Of a stretch of 64,000 nucleotides of DNA, positions 36,726-45,872 are shown piece by piece. This DNA is from Chitinophaga rupis (GTDB taxonomy: Bacteria > Bacteroidota > Bacteroidia > Chitinophagales > Chitinophagaceae), in contig NZ_FOBB01000004.1 of assembly GCF_900109685.1 (NCBI RefSeq), positions 406,117 to 470,116 of the forward strand, given 5' to 3'. The number at the start of each line of letters is the position of its first letter. Within the stretch, counting starts at the first letter, position 1. Under the pieces are notes generated by a model. It saw only the letters and a program-made list of their open reading frames with translations, did no database searches and had not been told where the DNA came from. The position numbers were made by a program, and so were the translations under genes.

Positions 36726-38133
36726 TTGTTGCTATATTTTCAGAGTATGCCGGTAAGCGCCTGCCTGTAAAAATTTTCAGCCTGTTATATGCCTGCCGCA
36801 GATCATTACGGACCAGCGACGGCGCCATTACTTTTCCTAAAAGCAGCCATCCCTGCCCGCTTTTGTCCAGCACCACCATGGTAGCGTATACCGACGTATA
36901 GGCGGCTACGGTAGCTACGGCCGCTCCTATACCGCCAAAGGAGGGAATGAGCAGCAGGTTAAGCCCTACATTTACCACCAAGCCGCTGATATTGCTGTAC
37001 AGGTATATTTTATACTTCCCTTCAATGATCAGGTACTGCACAAAGGCTACGCTGAGGAACACCGGTATGCCGGCCCAGGTATGGATCATGAGGATGGGGG
37101 ATGCAGACAGATATTTAGCACCATACAACAGCGGAATAATGATGTGTGCAGACAAGGTGACCAATATGGCAATGGCCAGGGATGACCAGAAAGATAAACG
37201 CAGCCATTTTTGCAGCACCTTCAGGTAAGCCTCCCTGCTTAACTGCTTTTGCCGCATGAGCGCGGGCAGCATGGCGGTAGCAAATACGGTGGGAATGGCA
37301 TACCATAATTCGGAAATGCGCGCTGCTACCACATAAGCCCCCAGCTGGGCAGCGCTGCCCAGCATATCCAGCAGCAACAGATCAACCTTTACGAACAGCA
37401 TTACCAGGAGGCTGGAAAATACCAGGGGCCAGCTTTGTGTAAGTAAACGGCCTGCCCGGTAAGGCTGTATATTCAGCGGAGAAAGCGGTGCCTGGTGATA
37501 GCTGTATACAATGATCACTACAAGGAAGGTTGCCAGCGATTCCAGCAGCGTTACCCATAATAAGGTGATAAGCGTACCGCTGAAAACAACAACCAGCATC
37601 TTTACCACGCAAAAAAACAGGAACACACTCACTTTGGGAATGATCACCTTCTTCACATCGTTCTTTACCTGGTAGAAATAATCCAGCACATCGGAAGACT
37701 GTAATACTATGGTAGCTGCTGCAAACAGGGTACAATACAGGTACAGCCCCTGCTGCGGGCGGGTAAGGATCACAATACCGGTGCTGATGGCCATGCAAAT
37801 CAATGCAGCTGCCACCCGCATGCTAATAGCCGTAGCTACCGTTGCCGGCTGCTCCTGCTCATGCTCCACCAGCTCCTTTACCGCAATTTTATCCATGCCC
37901 AGCAATGCCATGCTGCCTACAATAGTGGTAAGGGCAATGGCATAGTTCCATATGCCAAACTGCTCCGGCCCCAAATGACGGGCTATAACCGCCATTACCA
38001 GGATGCCGGGAAACAGCTTGCTGACCTTATCGATCATTAACCAGGCGCTATTTTCAAATACTTTATGCAATTCTTTTGGCTGTTTTTTTGATGAATGAAC
38101 CCCAGGTATTTCTTTCCCGCTTTGTTTCCTCAT
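36718..38133 (-). CDS. Wzx-like flippase, polysaccharide biosynthesis protein
   Basis: 471 residues as read from ATG 38133, with twelve to fourteen membrane helices. The family start FENSAWLMIDKVSKLFPG lies at residues 26-43, and IARHLGPEQFGIW follows. It moves the undecaprenyl-linked repeat unit across the inner membrane. The start lies 71 bases inside the wzc coding region; no downstream ATG keeps the first helix intact, but a TTG near 38069 could start a shorter form without the 21-residue basic extension. The position of the start is uncertain; the family is not. Confidence 0.9.
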   Translation of the reverse strand: MRKQSGKEIPGVHSSKKQPKELHKVFENSAWLMIDKVSKLFPGILVMAVIARHLGPEQFGIWNYAIALTTIVGSMALLGMDKIAVKELVEHEQEQPATVATAISMRVAAALICMAISTGIVILTRPQQGLYLYCTLFAAATIVLQSSDVLDYFYQVKNDVKKVIIPKVSVFLFFCVVKMLVVVFSGTLITLLWVTLLESLATFLVVIIVYSYHQAPLSPLNIQPYRAGRLLTQSWPLVFSSLLVMLFVKVDLLLLDMLGSAAQLGAYVVAARISELWYAIPTVFATAMLPALMRQKQLSREAYLKVLQKWLRLSFWSSLAIAILVTLSAHIIIPLLYGAKYLSASPILMIHTWAGIPVFLSVAFVQYLIIEGKYKIYLYSNISGLVVNVGLNLLLIPSFGGIGAAVATVAAYTSVYATMVVLDKSGQGWLLLGKVMAPSLVRNDLRQAYNRLKIFTGRRLPAYSENIATND

Positions 38134-40423
38134 ACCGGTATTGGTAGTAATAGTAGTACGGGTAAAAAGTATCCTGCTCTATGCCGTTGAACACGATGCC
38201 CGTTTTCCGGAAGAACTCTTCGGGTAAACCTTCTTCTACTGCTACCAGCTTGGATTTAAGGGTATAGTTATACCGCACTACAAACAGCGAGCAGTCAATA
38301 TGCGACAGGATGCTTTTTGCATCTGATACAATGCCGATGGGTGAGGTATCAATAATTACATAATCAAACTTCTCTTTTAAGGAGGCCAGCAAATTGCTCA
38401 TTCGCTGCCCTTCCATCAGCTCAATAGGGTTGGGTGGAATGGGGCCGGATGATACAATGAACAGGCGCGGCACGCCGGGCACGCTGCGGATAATTTCATC
38501 CTCCGTTTCAGTACCCAGTATATAATTGGTGATGCCGGTGTTATGGTCCATGCCCAGGAACTTGGACAGCTTGGGCTTACGCAGGTCCAGCTCTACCAGC
38601 ACAACGGTTTTATTGTTCACCGTTAAGGTGCTGGCCAGATGGGCCGACAAAAAAGTTTTACCCTCACCGGATATGCTGGAAGTGAGTAAAATGGTAGCGG
38701 TGCCCGTATGTTCCGTAAGCAGGAATTTGATATTGGTGCGCAGGTTCAGCACCTGCTCCCGCAGGATGGAGCGGTTGGTTAACGTGAGGTTCCTGACGCC
38801 TTCCTCATGCCGGAAAATTTCTGCTACTACCGGCATGTTAAACACCTGCTCTATTTCCTTTTTACTGAGCACACGCGGGTTCAGGAAATACTTGATGTAA
38901 ATGTATGCGCTGGCAAGCACCAGCGCAGCGGCTATAAATCCTATAAACACCAGGGGCTTGCGTGGCGCCACCGGCTTATCAGGCACATAGGCCGGTGAAA
39001 TAGTTTTATTATCTGTTACGTTGCTGGCGCTGGCAACAGCAGCTTCCTCCTTTTTCTTGAGCAGGTGCAGGTACAGGTTTTCCTTTACGCTTTGCTGCCT
39101 TTTTATATTAATGTACTCCCTCGCGTAGGCCGGTATGCTGGCAATGCGGCCCTGCAGCTGGTTTACCTTGGTTTGTGTTTGCTGCTGCACTACGCCTGCG
39201 GTGCGGCGGTAACCGGCAATATATTCGCTGATGGTTTTACGTGCATCGCTGATCTGCGCATCCACATTCTGCAGGATCACGCTGGTGGGCTGCAGCGTTA
39301 AGGATAGCCTTTTGTGTTCCTTCAGCATTTCTTCGTAACGGCTGATGAGGGCTGTGAGTGTTTGATCCACATTACCTACCGGCGCGAAAGGATAATCGCC
39401 GGAGGGGTTGCTAACATAATTCTCCACCTGGTCAAATACGGAGAGCTGCAGGTTAGCTTCATTTAATTTCAGATCTGCTTCCTTTACCTGTTCCAGCGCC
39501 AGCTTGGCGCCTTCATCAATATCTGTGATGCCCCTTTGTACCTTAAACTGCTCTTCCTGCTTTTCCAGCAGGCCCAGCTCCTCTTTGAGTGAGTCTATGC
39601 GTCCATTGAGGAAGTCAATGGTTTTATAGGATACCCGGTTCTTATCGTCCAGCGTATAATCGTTATAGTTATCCAGCAGCGCATTCAGGAAATCAGCTGT
39701 TCTTTCCGGTACCGGGTCTTTATAAGTTACCAGCACAATGGTAGCATCCCTGTTCACCAATGCGGTGCTGATATCTTCCGCTATATCGTAAGCCAGCTCT
39801 ATCACAGAATCTACGCGTATGCGGTAGGTGCCTGTGAGGTCTGCTGCAGTTGCTGCGGGTCCGTAGCTAATGGCAAACCGGTCTTTGAGCACCCTAAAAG
39901 GCTCTCCGGGAAGCACCTTCAGCTGTACACTCGAATCACGGTCAGGCATATTGACCTTTATTTTCAGCTGCCCGTTCTCAGGTGTTACATCAAATTTATA
40001 GTAGCCCACCTTTGCGCTGTCACTCAGTACCCGGATGATGAGGGGCGTATTATGATACAGCTCCTCATTCCGTACCGTACCTTTTGCATAATAGCGGATA
40101 TTAAAATGGTTCTTGCTGATGGTTTTTTCCAGCAGGATGGGTGATTTAAGCACCTCCATCTCATTTTCAATATTCTTACCACTGTTAAAAAGCGATAATG
40201 ACTTCAGGATATCCGCTTCTTCCCCGCCTGTTTTCTTCTCATCTTTCAGGTACAGCTTAGCGGCCGACATATACAGCGGCTTCTTGTATTTCAGGTACAG
40301 GAAAGCGCCGCCTACTGCCACCAGCAGCACTATCAGGTAGAGCGGCCAGTGGAAAACTATTTTCCGGAACAGATCGTTCAGGTCAATAACGGCGGGCTTG
40401 TTATGTGTGTTCTTTTCATTCAT
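38063..40423 (-). CDS. Wzc-like tyrosine-protein kinase / polysaccharide copolymerase
   Basis: 786 residues. A Wzz domain with two membrane helices (about 29-49 and 500-520) flanks a large periplasmic coiled-coil part with the GNVR-like region. The cytoplasmic BY-kinase has Walker A SSISGEGKT (about 582-590), Walker A' VELDLRKP (about 610) and Walker B YVIIDTSP (about 688). The C-terminus bears a tyrosine cluster (FYPYYYYYQYRY, about 751-762) for autophosphorylation. It controls chain length and export together with Wza. It starts 9 bases after wza. Confidence 0.95.
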   Translation of the reverse strand: MNEKNTHNKPAVIDLNDLFRKIVFHWPLYLIVLLVAVGGAFLYLKYKKPLYMSAAKLYLKDEKKTGGEEADILKSLSLFNSGKNIENEMEVLKSPILLEKTISKNHFNIRYYAKGTVRNEELYHNTPLIIRVLSDSAKVGYYKFDVTPENGQLKIKVNMPDRDSSVQLKVLPGEPFRVLKDRFAISYGPAATAADLTGTYRIRVDSVIELAYDIAEDISTALVNRDATIVLVTYKDPVPERTADFLNALLDNYNDYTLDDKNRVSYKTIDFLNGRIDSLKEELGLLEKQEEQFKVQRGITDIDEGAKLALEQVKEADLKLNEANLQLSVFDQVENYVSNPSGDYPFAPVGNVDQTLTALISRYEEMLKEHKRLSLTLQPTSVILQNVDAQISDARKTISEYIAGYRRTAGVVQQQTQTKVNQLQGRIASIPAYAREYINIKRQQSVKENLYLHLLKKKEEAAVASASNVTDNKTISPAYVPDKPVAPRKPLVFIGFIAAALVLASAYIYIKYFLNPRVLSKKEIEQVFNMPVVAEIFRHEEGVRNLTLTNRSILREQVLNLRTNIKFLLTEHTGTATILLTSSISGEGKTFLSAHLASTLTVNNKTVVLVELDLRKPKLSKFLGMDHNTGITNYILGTETEDEIIRSVPGVPRLFIVSSGPIPPNPIELMEGQRMSNLLASLKEKFDYVIIDTSPIGIVSDAKSILSHIDCSLFVVRYNYTLKSKLVAVEEGLPEEFFRKTGIVFNGIEQDTFYPYYYYYQYRYEETKRERNTWGSFIKKTAKRIA

Positions 40424-40432
40424 AAGGTGGCA

Positions 40433-41197
40433 TCATTTACTGAGAATAACAATAGTGGTGATCAATGAAATGGTGGAGAGGATAGCCGGCAAAAGCTGCA
40501 GGAGCCTGGACGTGGGAAACAGCTTGCCGGGGCCGGGCTTTACATAGATCACATCATTATTAACCAGGTAGTAATAAGGTGAGGAAAGCATTTTGCTATC
40601 ATTCAGATTAATGGAGGTATAATTTTTTACACCATTCACTTCCCGTATGATCATAATGTCGTCTCTTTTGGCGGTCACATTCAGGTCGCCTGCCATACTC
40701 AGCGCATCCAGCACAGAGGCCCGCTCAGCGCCTATCCTGAAGGAACCGGGGCGGGCCACATCGCCCAGCACCGATACCTGGAAATTAACCAGCCGGGTAG
40801 ATACATAGGCGTTCTTAATTGTTTTTTCCAGCTCCCGCGCTACCTGGTCATTAATTTCGGCAGTAGTTTTACCCTGCACATTCAGCTTACCGGCCATGGG
40901 TAAGCTGATATTGCCGGCGCTATCTACCAGGTATCCCTGTTCCATGCCATTGCCGGAAATGCCGGGCGTGCTTACCTGGTTAGGGTTCAGCAGCATGGAT
41001 ACCTCTTTATCATACGTTGCAATGGTGATCTGTAAAACATCGCCGGGTTGTATGCGCATTTGCGGCAGGCGGCTTGCAGCATCGGTTCCGGTGGCAGCTG
41101 CAATGTCATTAAAATAGGTAAGCTTCCTGTTTGTACTACAGGCGGACAATATTACAATACATAATATAGCCAGTGCCATGTTCAATTGTAATCTCAT
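40433..41197 (-). CDS. Wza-like polysaccharide export lipoprotein
   Basis: 254 residues with a lipoprotein signal ending at C20 (LSACSTN). A Poly_export domain (about 45-125, RIQPGDVLQITIATYD) and an SLBB domain (about 140-190, VSVLGDVARPGSF) follow. A C-terminal hydrophobic helix (about 230-252) is likely the outer-membrane segment. It forms the outer-membrane exit for the polymer and pairs with the Wzc-like protein next to it. Confidence 0.95.
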   Translation of the reverse strand: MRLQLNMALAILCIVILSACSTNRKLTYFNDIAAATGTDAASRLPQMRIQPGDVLQITIATYDKEVSMLLNPNQVSTPGISGNGMEQGYLVDSAGNISLPMAGKLNVQGKTTAEINDQVARELEKTIKNAYVSTRLVNFQVSVLGDVARPGSFRIGAERASVLDALSMAGDLNVTAKRDDIMIIREVNGVKNYTSINLNDSKMLSSPYYYLVNNDVIYVKPGPGKLFPTSRLLQLLPAILSTISLITTIVILSK

Positions 41198-41229
41198 AGA
41201 TTAATCTATCAATGCTGTTAAAGTTGGTA

Positions 41230-42471
41230 TTATTGGCTTATGATCGCTGGTTCTGCTATGCTAATGGGTTGTTTTGCCTTTCTGAAAAGCCGGCTCCTCA
41301 GTTTTTCCTGAACAGGATATTCAAAACCATAGTGTGCGGCAACGCTTAAGGGCAACAGTATGGTAAAAAATAACAGTATGGTGTATGGAGAGTGGTAGAC
41401 GGTTCGGCTGATACCATAGTAATCCGTGATGAGCACAAAAGTTATTTGCAGGGGAAAATGCAGTAAGTACATGGCGTAGCTGCTACTGCCCAGCCATGCC
41501 CATCTTTTCCCGGACCCCTTGCTGCCGGCGCCCCACAAGACCAGGGTTAATATAATGAGGGGAGCTATGATGCTTCGGAAAAAAACCCGGCCTGCAATAA
41601 CAGGTGCAGAAAGGTAGAATGCTTCATCACGGCCGGGGGCTACCTGTTGCAACAAGCGTATTACTATTTGCGAAAGGGGAGAAAAATTACCGGTCACCAG
41701 CAATCCCGTAAATAATAATATAGTAACGGCAGCTATCCACGGCAGCTGCTGCCGGATCCTGTTCTCTTCCACAATCCACTTATAGGCATAATACACCAGC
41801 GCCCCCTCGAAGAAAGAAAAAATACCTTTGCCCAGCAGATCATAAAAGCAATAGACCAGCAAACCGGCCGGCATCAGCAATGCCAGTACACCCAGCCTGC
41901 GCTGCAAATGCAAACGGCAGGTAGTAAAAAAGATGATATAGAGGAATACCTCTACTGATGCGGACCAGGAAGGACCGTTAAAAGAAGGACCTTTTTCCAG
42001 GCCCCAGTTTTGCATAAATAAAAGGTTCAGGAAGAAATGGTATACATCATTATACTGGATAATGAAGTAATGGCCTGCGTTACGCAGCATGAGGAACTGC
42101 AGCAGGGCTACCAGGAGCAAACTAACAAAATGAATTGGATAGAGGCGGGTAATGCGGAACCACATGAACTTGCCAAAGCTTATCTTACCGCTGCTAACCT
42201 TTTCCGCATACAGCCAGAAGAATATAAACCCTGATAGCAGGAAGAAAAGATCCACCACCACCATTGAATGGTCATAAATAAGAGACAGCCATTGGTACCC
42301 GGGTAAAGCTGCAGGATCATATCCGTTCTTTGTATATACATCATTCGTATAATAAAAGAATTGCCAATGAGCAAATATTACTATAAAGGCTGAAACAGCT
42401 CTGATAATGTCTAATGTGTAAAGATATACAGGCTGCGTTTTCACGGGGTGCAGGCTTAGCGTTTTCATCAT
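41230..42471 (-). CDS. Acyltransferase family 3 membrane protein
   Basis: 413 residues with about ten membrane helices. The family pattern begins YTLDIIRAVSAFIVIFAHW, whose His is the proposed catalytic residue. It continues with DLFFLLSGFIFFWLYAEK, WFRITRLYPIHF and the late SYAMYLLHFPLQ. Members O-acylate sugars, often acetylating exported polysaccharides. It is the first gene of the minus-strand polysaccharide locus, 32 bases before wza. Confidence 0.92.
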   Translation of the reverse strand: MMKTLSLHPVKTQPVYLYTLDIIRAVSAFIVIFAHWQFFYYTNDVYTKNGYDPAALPGYQWLSLIYDHSMVVVDLFFLLSGFIFFWLYAEKVSSGKISFGKFMWFRITRLYPIHFVSLLLVALLQFLMLRNAGHYFIIQYNDVYHFFLNLLFMQNWGLEKGPSFNGPSWSASVEVFLYIIFFTTCRLHLQRRLGVLALLMPAGLLVYCFYDLLGKGIFSFFEGALVYYAYKWIVEENRIRQQLPWIAAVTILLFTGLLVTGNFSPLSQIVIRLLQQVAPGRDEAFYLSAPVIAGRVFFRSIIAPLIILTLVLWGAGSKGSGKRWAWLGSSSYAMYLLHFPLQITFVLITDYYGISRTVYHSPYTILLFFTILLPLSVAAHYGFEYPVQEKLRSRLFRKAKQPISIAEPAIISQ

Positions 42472-42590
42472 ATTGGATCTGCGAAACCGTTATTTAGGGC
42501 GTTCGTTCAACAGCAGCCAATTTAGATATAATAACAAAGTGATAACAAAACTGCATCAGGAATGAATAAAATGGATAAGATGATTTAAAA

Positions 42591-42632
42591 TAAATAAAAA
42601 GACAGGGTGCATCCTTATACGGACACACCCTG
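42591..42632 (-). terminator. Rho-independent terminator after the VOC gene
   Basis: On the minus strand CAGGGTG (42632-42626) pairs with CACCCTG (42609-42603), then comes the T-rich tract complementary to 42591-42600. It separates the VOC gene from the polysaccharide locus downstream. Confidence 0.75.
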
Positions 42633-42674
42633 CATTACCTGTGTTATAGATGATACTTATTTGCGATAAATGAA

Positions 42675-43169
42675 CTACCTGGCAGCGGCTTCTTCCAGCG
42701 CTTTAATGTCCAGCTTTTTCATTTTCATTACTGCGGCCATTACCTTATCTGCCTTAGGGCCTCCCATCAGATCGGCCAGCGCCCGCGGCACTATCTGCCA
42801 GGATAAACCAAACTGGTCTTTAAGCCAGCCGCAGATCTGTGCTTTTTCATCACCACCGGCTGAAAGCTTTTCCCAGTAATAATCCAATTCCTCCTGGTCA
42901 TCACAATACACCACAAAGGAAACGGCTTCGTTGAACGTAAAGACCGGACCTGCATTCAATGCTAAAAAGGGCTGCCCGTCCAGCTCAAACTCCATGGTCA
43001 GTACCGTACCTTCCGGCAGGCTATGCTCATCATCCGATTTGCCGTAATGCGTAACACGGCCGGTTTTGGAGTTCTTAAAAACGCCGGTGTAAAATTGAAC
43101 GGCTTTTTCTGCGTTCCCACCGAACCATAAGCAGGGTCCGATCTTTTGTGCTACTATTTTGTTTGCCAT
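42675..43169 (-). CDS. VOC-superfamily protein (PhnB-like)
   Basis: 164 residues with paired beta-alpha-beta-beta-beta units. The first half has CLWFGGNAEKAVQFYTGVF and the second FVVYCDDQEELDYYWEKLS, and the protein ends with the GLSWQIVPRAL block of the PhnB / 3-demethylubiquinone-like group. The metal ligands of glyoxalases are not all evident. The activity is unknown. It is a single-gene unit with its own terminator. Confidence 0.9.
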   Translation of the reverse strand: MANKIVAQKIGPCLWFGGNAEKAVQFYTGVFKNSKTGRVTHYGKSDDEHSLPEGTVLTMEFELDGQPFLALNAGPVFTFNEAVSFVVYCDDQEELDYYWEKLSAGGDEKAQICGWLKDQFGLSWQIVPRALADLMGGPKADKVMAAVMKMKKLDIKALEEAAAR

Positions 43170-43202
43170 AAAATGAAATTTTTGTTGTTGCTTTTATTAC
43201 TT

Positions 43203-43210
43203 CAAAGGTA
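43203..43210 (-). promoter_or_regulatory. Candidate -7 box of the VOC gene
   Basis: TACCTTTG on the minus strand matches TAnnTTTG and is 34 bases before ATG 43169. No TTTG is visible at -33. Confidence 0.35.
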
Positions 43211-43273
43211 GGTGGCTGGGTGTTATGCCAGCGTGTGTGAAAGCGACATATTAAAGGGGGAAAAGCGTCATCC

Positions 43274-43310
43274 TAAAAAAATAAGGGCCGCTCTGTGCAG
43301 AGCAGCCCTT
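43274..43310 (-). terminator. Rho-independent terminator of the ECF-sigma utilisation locus
   Basis: A 12-bp stem with one mismatch (43283-43294 with 43299-43310, loop GTGC), followed on the minus strand by TTATTTTTTT. It lies 22 bases after the stop of the glutaminase-like gene and marks the end of the locus. Confidence 0.8.
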
Positions 43311-43331
43311 TATCATGATTTTATAATATAC

Positions 43332-45827
43332 TTACTTAACTAACCTCATTTTATCGCGCAGCGTTTTCATATAATAACCGCCCACTACGCTACGGGCCTG
43401 GAAGCCTACCATTTTACCATCCTTGGTCTCATGCCAGTCAGATAAGGGCACGCGGGAAGGTGTTTCCTTTGCGTATTTGTATACGGGCGCCAGCAGGGCA
43501 TCAAAATCGCTCTTGTTATCGGCCATGGCAGCGGTCCACAGGATCCAGTCGGATTTAGTGTAGGTTTTACGGCTATCCAGCGGCAGGCCATATTCATTCT
43601 GGTGCGACAGGTAATATTTTATTTCCGTGTCGTACACCTTTTGCGGGAACAGGTTTAAGTGCAGCACTTTATCCCATACCATATTATACTTCTGGCTCCA
43701 GGTATTTTTATCATCAAACACCAGGGCGTAATGGTCGCCTGCATCATCTTTAGCTACCCATTTCTGCGCCATATCAGCAGCCATTGCTTTATACTTAATG
43801 GCGGCCTTACCAATAGCAGTAACGGGCTTGCCCAGCTGCTCCGCCATCTGCGCATAAGCGCCAATAGCTACAATGGCTTTTACAGACAGGTTGGCGTTGT
43901 GCGCCAGGTGGCCTGCAAAATCATCCGTGCAAAGCTGGTTACCGGGATCAAAACCGGCCTGCGCCAGGTAGTCTGTCCAGATGGTGAGCGTTTTCCAATG
44001 CTTTTTAGCATAGGCCGGGTTGTTCTCTGCTTTTACAATAGCAGCGGTGAGTATGATCATGTTACCGCATTCTTCCACCGGCATATCCTCCCCGTAGGTT
44101 TGGCCATTGGCCAGCGGATAAGTGCCTAAGTCATGCGCAGCAAAAGGCTTTTGCCATTTACCGCTTTCACTGTAATAGAAGATGCCATTCAGCATACCTT
44201 TTAACAGCTGGGGATTATAGGCCAGGTATAAAGGTGCGGAAGGGTATGTTACATCCACCGTATTAATAGAGCCGTTGCTGAAGTTCTCTTTGGAAAGCCA
44301 CAACAGGTCGCCCTCCGGGCTTTTTACCAGCTGGTGGGCGGCTATGCTCTGGCGGTAAGCCATTACGCACAGCTTAGCATAATCTTCACCACCTGACCTA
44401 ACGCCATCTGCATAGATCTGCTGATCTGTTTTGCTGCATACGGCCATCACCGGCTCATAGTTGTTGGCGGCATTTTCCAGGATGCCTTCTATGGTTGCAC
44501 CGGCCGTGTTACGCCACCAGGGCCGCAGGTTGGTACCAAAGTATTGAATGGAATAAATATCATCATACCCTATCATCAGGTATTTAGACTGCGGTGTGCT
44601 GCTTACGCTGCCAAGGGGAATAATGCTGTTCAGCATCAGCGACTTACCGGTAACGCCGGTATCGCCTTTTTGCCCCTGCATAAAAGCGCTGATGGCGTTT
44701 GCTTCTGTGGTAATATACTGCTGTATGCCGGTGGGCGCCGGCGCGGCTGCATATACATAGCCCCAGTCTATACGCAGGTTATCCCCTTTCTTTTGCAGCA
44801 CCGGCTGCTCTGTAGTACCGGCCCGCAGCACCTGCTGGCCGTTCTTCAGGTACGCGGATGCATGTACTTCCTGTGTGGGCTGGTTCACTGCCACGTTGGA
44901 TGATACCCCCTGGTAAACGATTACGTTGTGGGGCTTTCCATCAGCAGATGTAGCTTTATACGTAATGTAGGATACCGGTGTAGCCAGCAGCGCCAGGTCA
45001 GTAAGCACCAGCGGGGAGGTAAAGGTCACTTCCAGGTTCACCGCACCGCAGGTAAAGCTGTACATGGTTTGTGTAGCCGTTACCTTTAGGTTGGTTTGCG
45101 ATGCTATTTTTAAACCGGCTTCGCTGTTATTCACCAGCTGTTCTGTTATACCGGCATCTATCCAGGTGCCGCCGCCGGTATTGTTACAATGCACGGCCAG
45201 CACATTCTCCCCTGCTACCAGCTTTGAGCGGATGTCATCTGACAGCGGTATCAATTCATAATCGCCATTAGCGCCGCCCTGTTCTGTGATCTTTTGCCCG
45301 TTCAGGTACACTTCTGCACCATCGTCATGAAACAGGCGCAAAGCCAGCTTGCCGGTGGGTATGGTTGCCAGCTTAAATTTGCGGCGCATCCAGATGTCTT
45401 TGCCGGTCCATTTGGTGCCTGCTTTAGCGCGGTCGTCGCCAAAGGGTGCTGCGCCGGTCTTCCAGGCATTATCATTAAACTTTGCCTTTTCCCAGCCTGC
45501 TGCCGGCGCGGTTTCCATCAGGTACTTACAGCTGTAGGCCTGCTCATCGCCGGCCGGTAATACCGCTTTATATTCAGGGGTGGTTTGCCCCATAAAACGG
45601 TAATAATCTCCATCTACTTTCAGGATGCCCAGTAAAGCCTGTTCCTTACCGGTCCAGTGCCGGGTAGCGGATGATGTGAGCGTATCTGTGTTGGACCAGA
45701 TACTGAAATACGGGTTGTGCGTGATTAACGGATAGGCAGGCATTTTTTCCTGCGCGTAAAGATTGGTTCCAATTGCCATTACGGATAGCATACCATGGGT
45801 ACAGATCCTTTTAAACAGTCCATTCAT
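43332..45827 (-). CDS. Glutaminase-A-like secreted protein (DUF4964/5127/4965/1793 family)
   Basis: 831 residues with a signal peptide (1-25). It starts with PLITHNPYFSIWSNTDTL, the DUF4964 hallmark. At about 105-220 lies a jelly-roll module with WKTGAAPFGD, IWMRRKF, LFHDDGAEVYLNG and GGGTWIDAGI, like GH2 sugar-binding domains. DUF5127 follows (about 230-420), then DUF4965 (MIGYDDIYSIQYFG) and a helical C-terminal DUF1793 with ECGNMIILTAA and HLAHNANLSVKA. Fungal relatives are called glutaminase A; bacterial ones are linked to glycan or glycoprotein breakdown. It is the last gene of the locus, 45 bases after the sulfatase. The substrate is unproven. Confidence 0.87.
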   Translation of the reverse strand: MNGLFKRICTHGMLSVMAIGTNLYAQEKMPAYPLITHNPYFSIWSNTDTLTSSATRHWTGKEQALLGILKVDGDYYRFMGQTTPEYKAVLPAGDEQAYSCKYLMETAPAAGWEKAKFNDNAWKTGAAPFGDDRAKAGTKWTGKDIWMRRKFKLATIPTGKLALRLFHDDGAEVYLNGQKITEQGGANGDYELIPLSDDIRSKLVAGENVLAVHCNNTGGGTWIDAGITEQLVNNSEAGLKIASQTNLKVTATQTMYSFTCGAVNLEVTFTSPLVLTDLALLATPVSYITYKATSADGKPHNVIVYQGVSSNVAVNQPTQEVHASAYLKNGQQVLRAGTTEQPVLQKKGDNLRIDWGYVYAAAPAPTGIQQYITTEANAISAFMQGQKGDTGVTGKSLMLNSIIPLGSVSSTPQSKYLMIGYDDIYSIQYFGTNLRPWWRNTAGATIEGILENAANNYEPVMAVCSKTDQQIYADGVRSGGEDYAKLCVMAYRQSIAAHQLVKSPEGDLLWLSKENFSNGSINTVDVTYPSAPLYLAYNPQLLKGMLNGIFYYSESGKWQKPFAAHDLGTYPLANGQTYGEDMPVEECGNMIILTAAIVKAENNPAYAKKHWKTLTIWTDYLAQAGFDPGNQLCTDDFAGHLAHNANLSVKAIVAIGAYAQMAEQLGKPVTAIGKAAIKYKAMAADMAQKWVAKDDAGDHYALVFDDKNTWSQKYNMVWDKVLHLNLFPQKVYDTEIKYYLSHQNEYGLPLDSRKTYTKSDWILWTAAMADNKSDFDALLAPVYKYAKETPSRVPLSDWHETKDGKMVGFQARSVVGGYYMKTLRDKMRLVK

Positions 45828-45872
45828 GAGCGTGAAGTTATTTGCGCTTTTTATGTAAACAATGTGGTTCGT

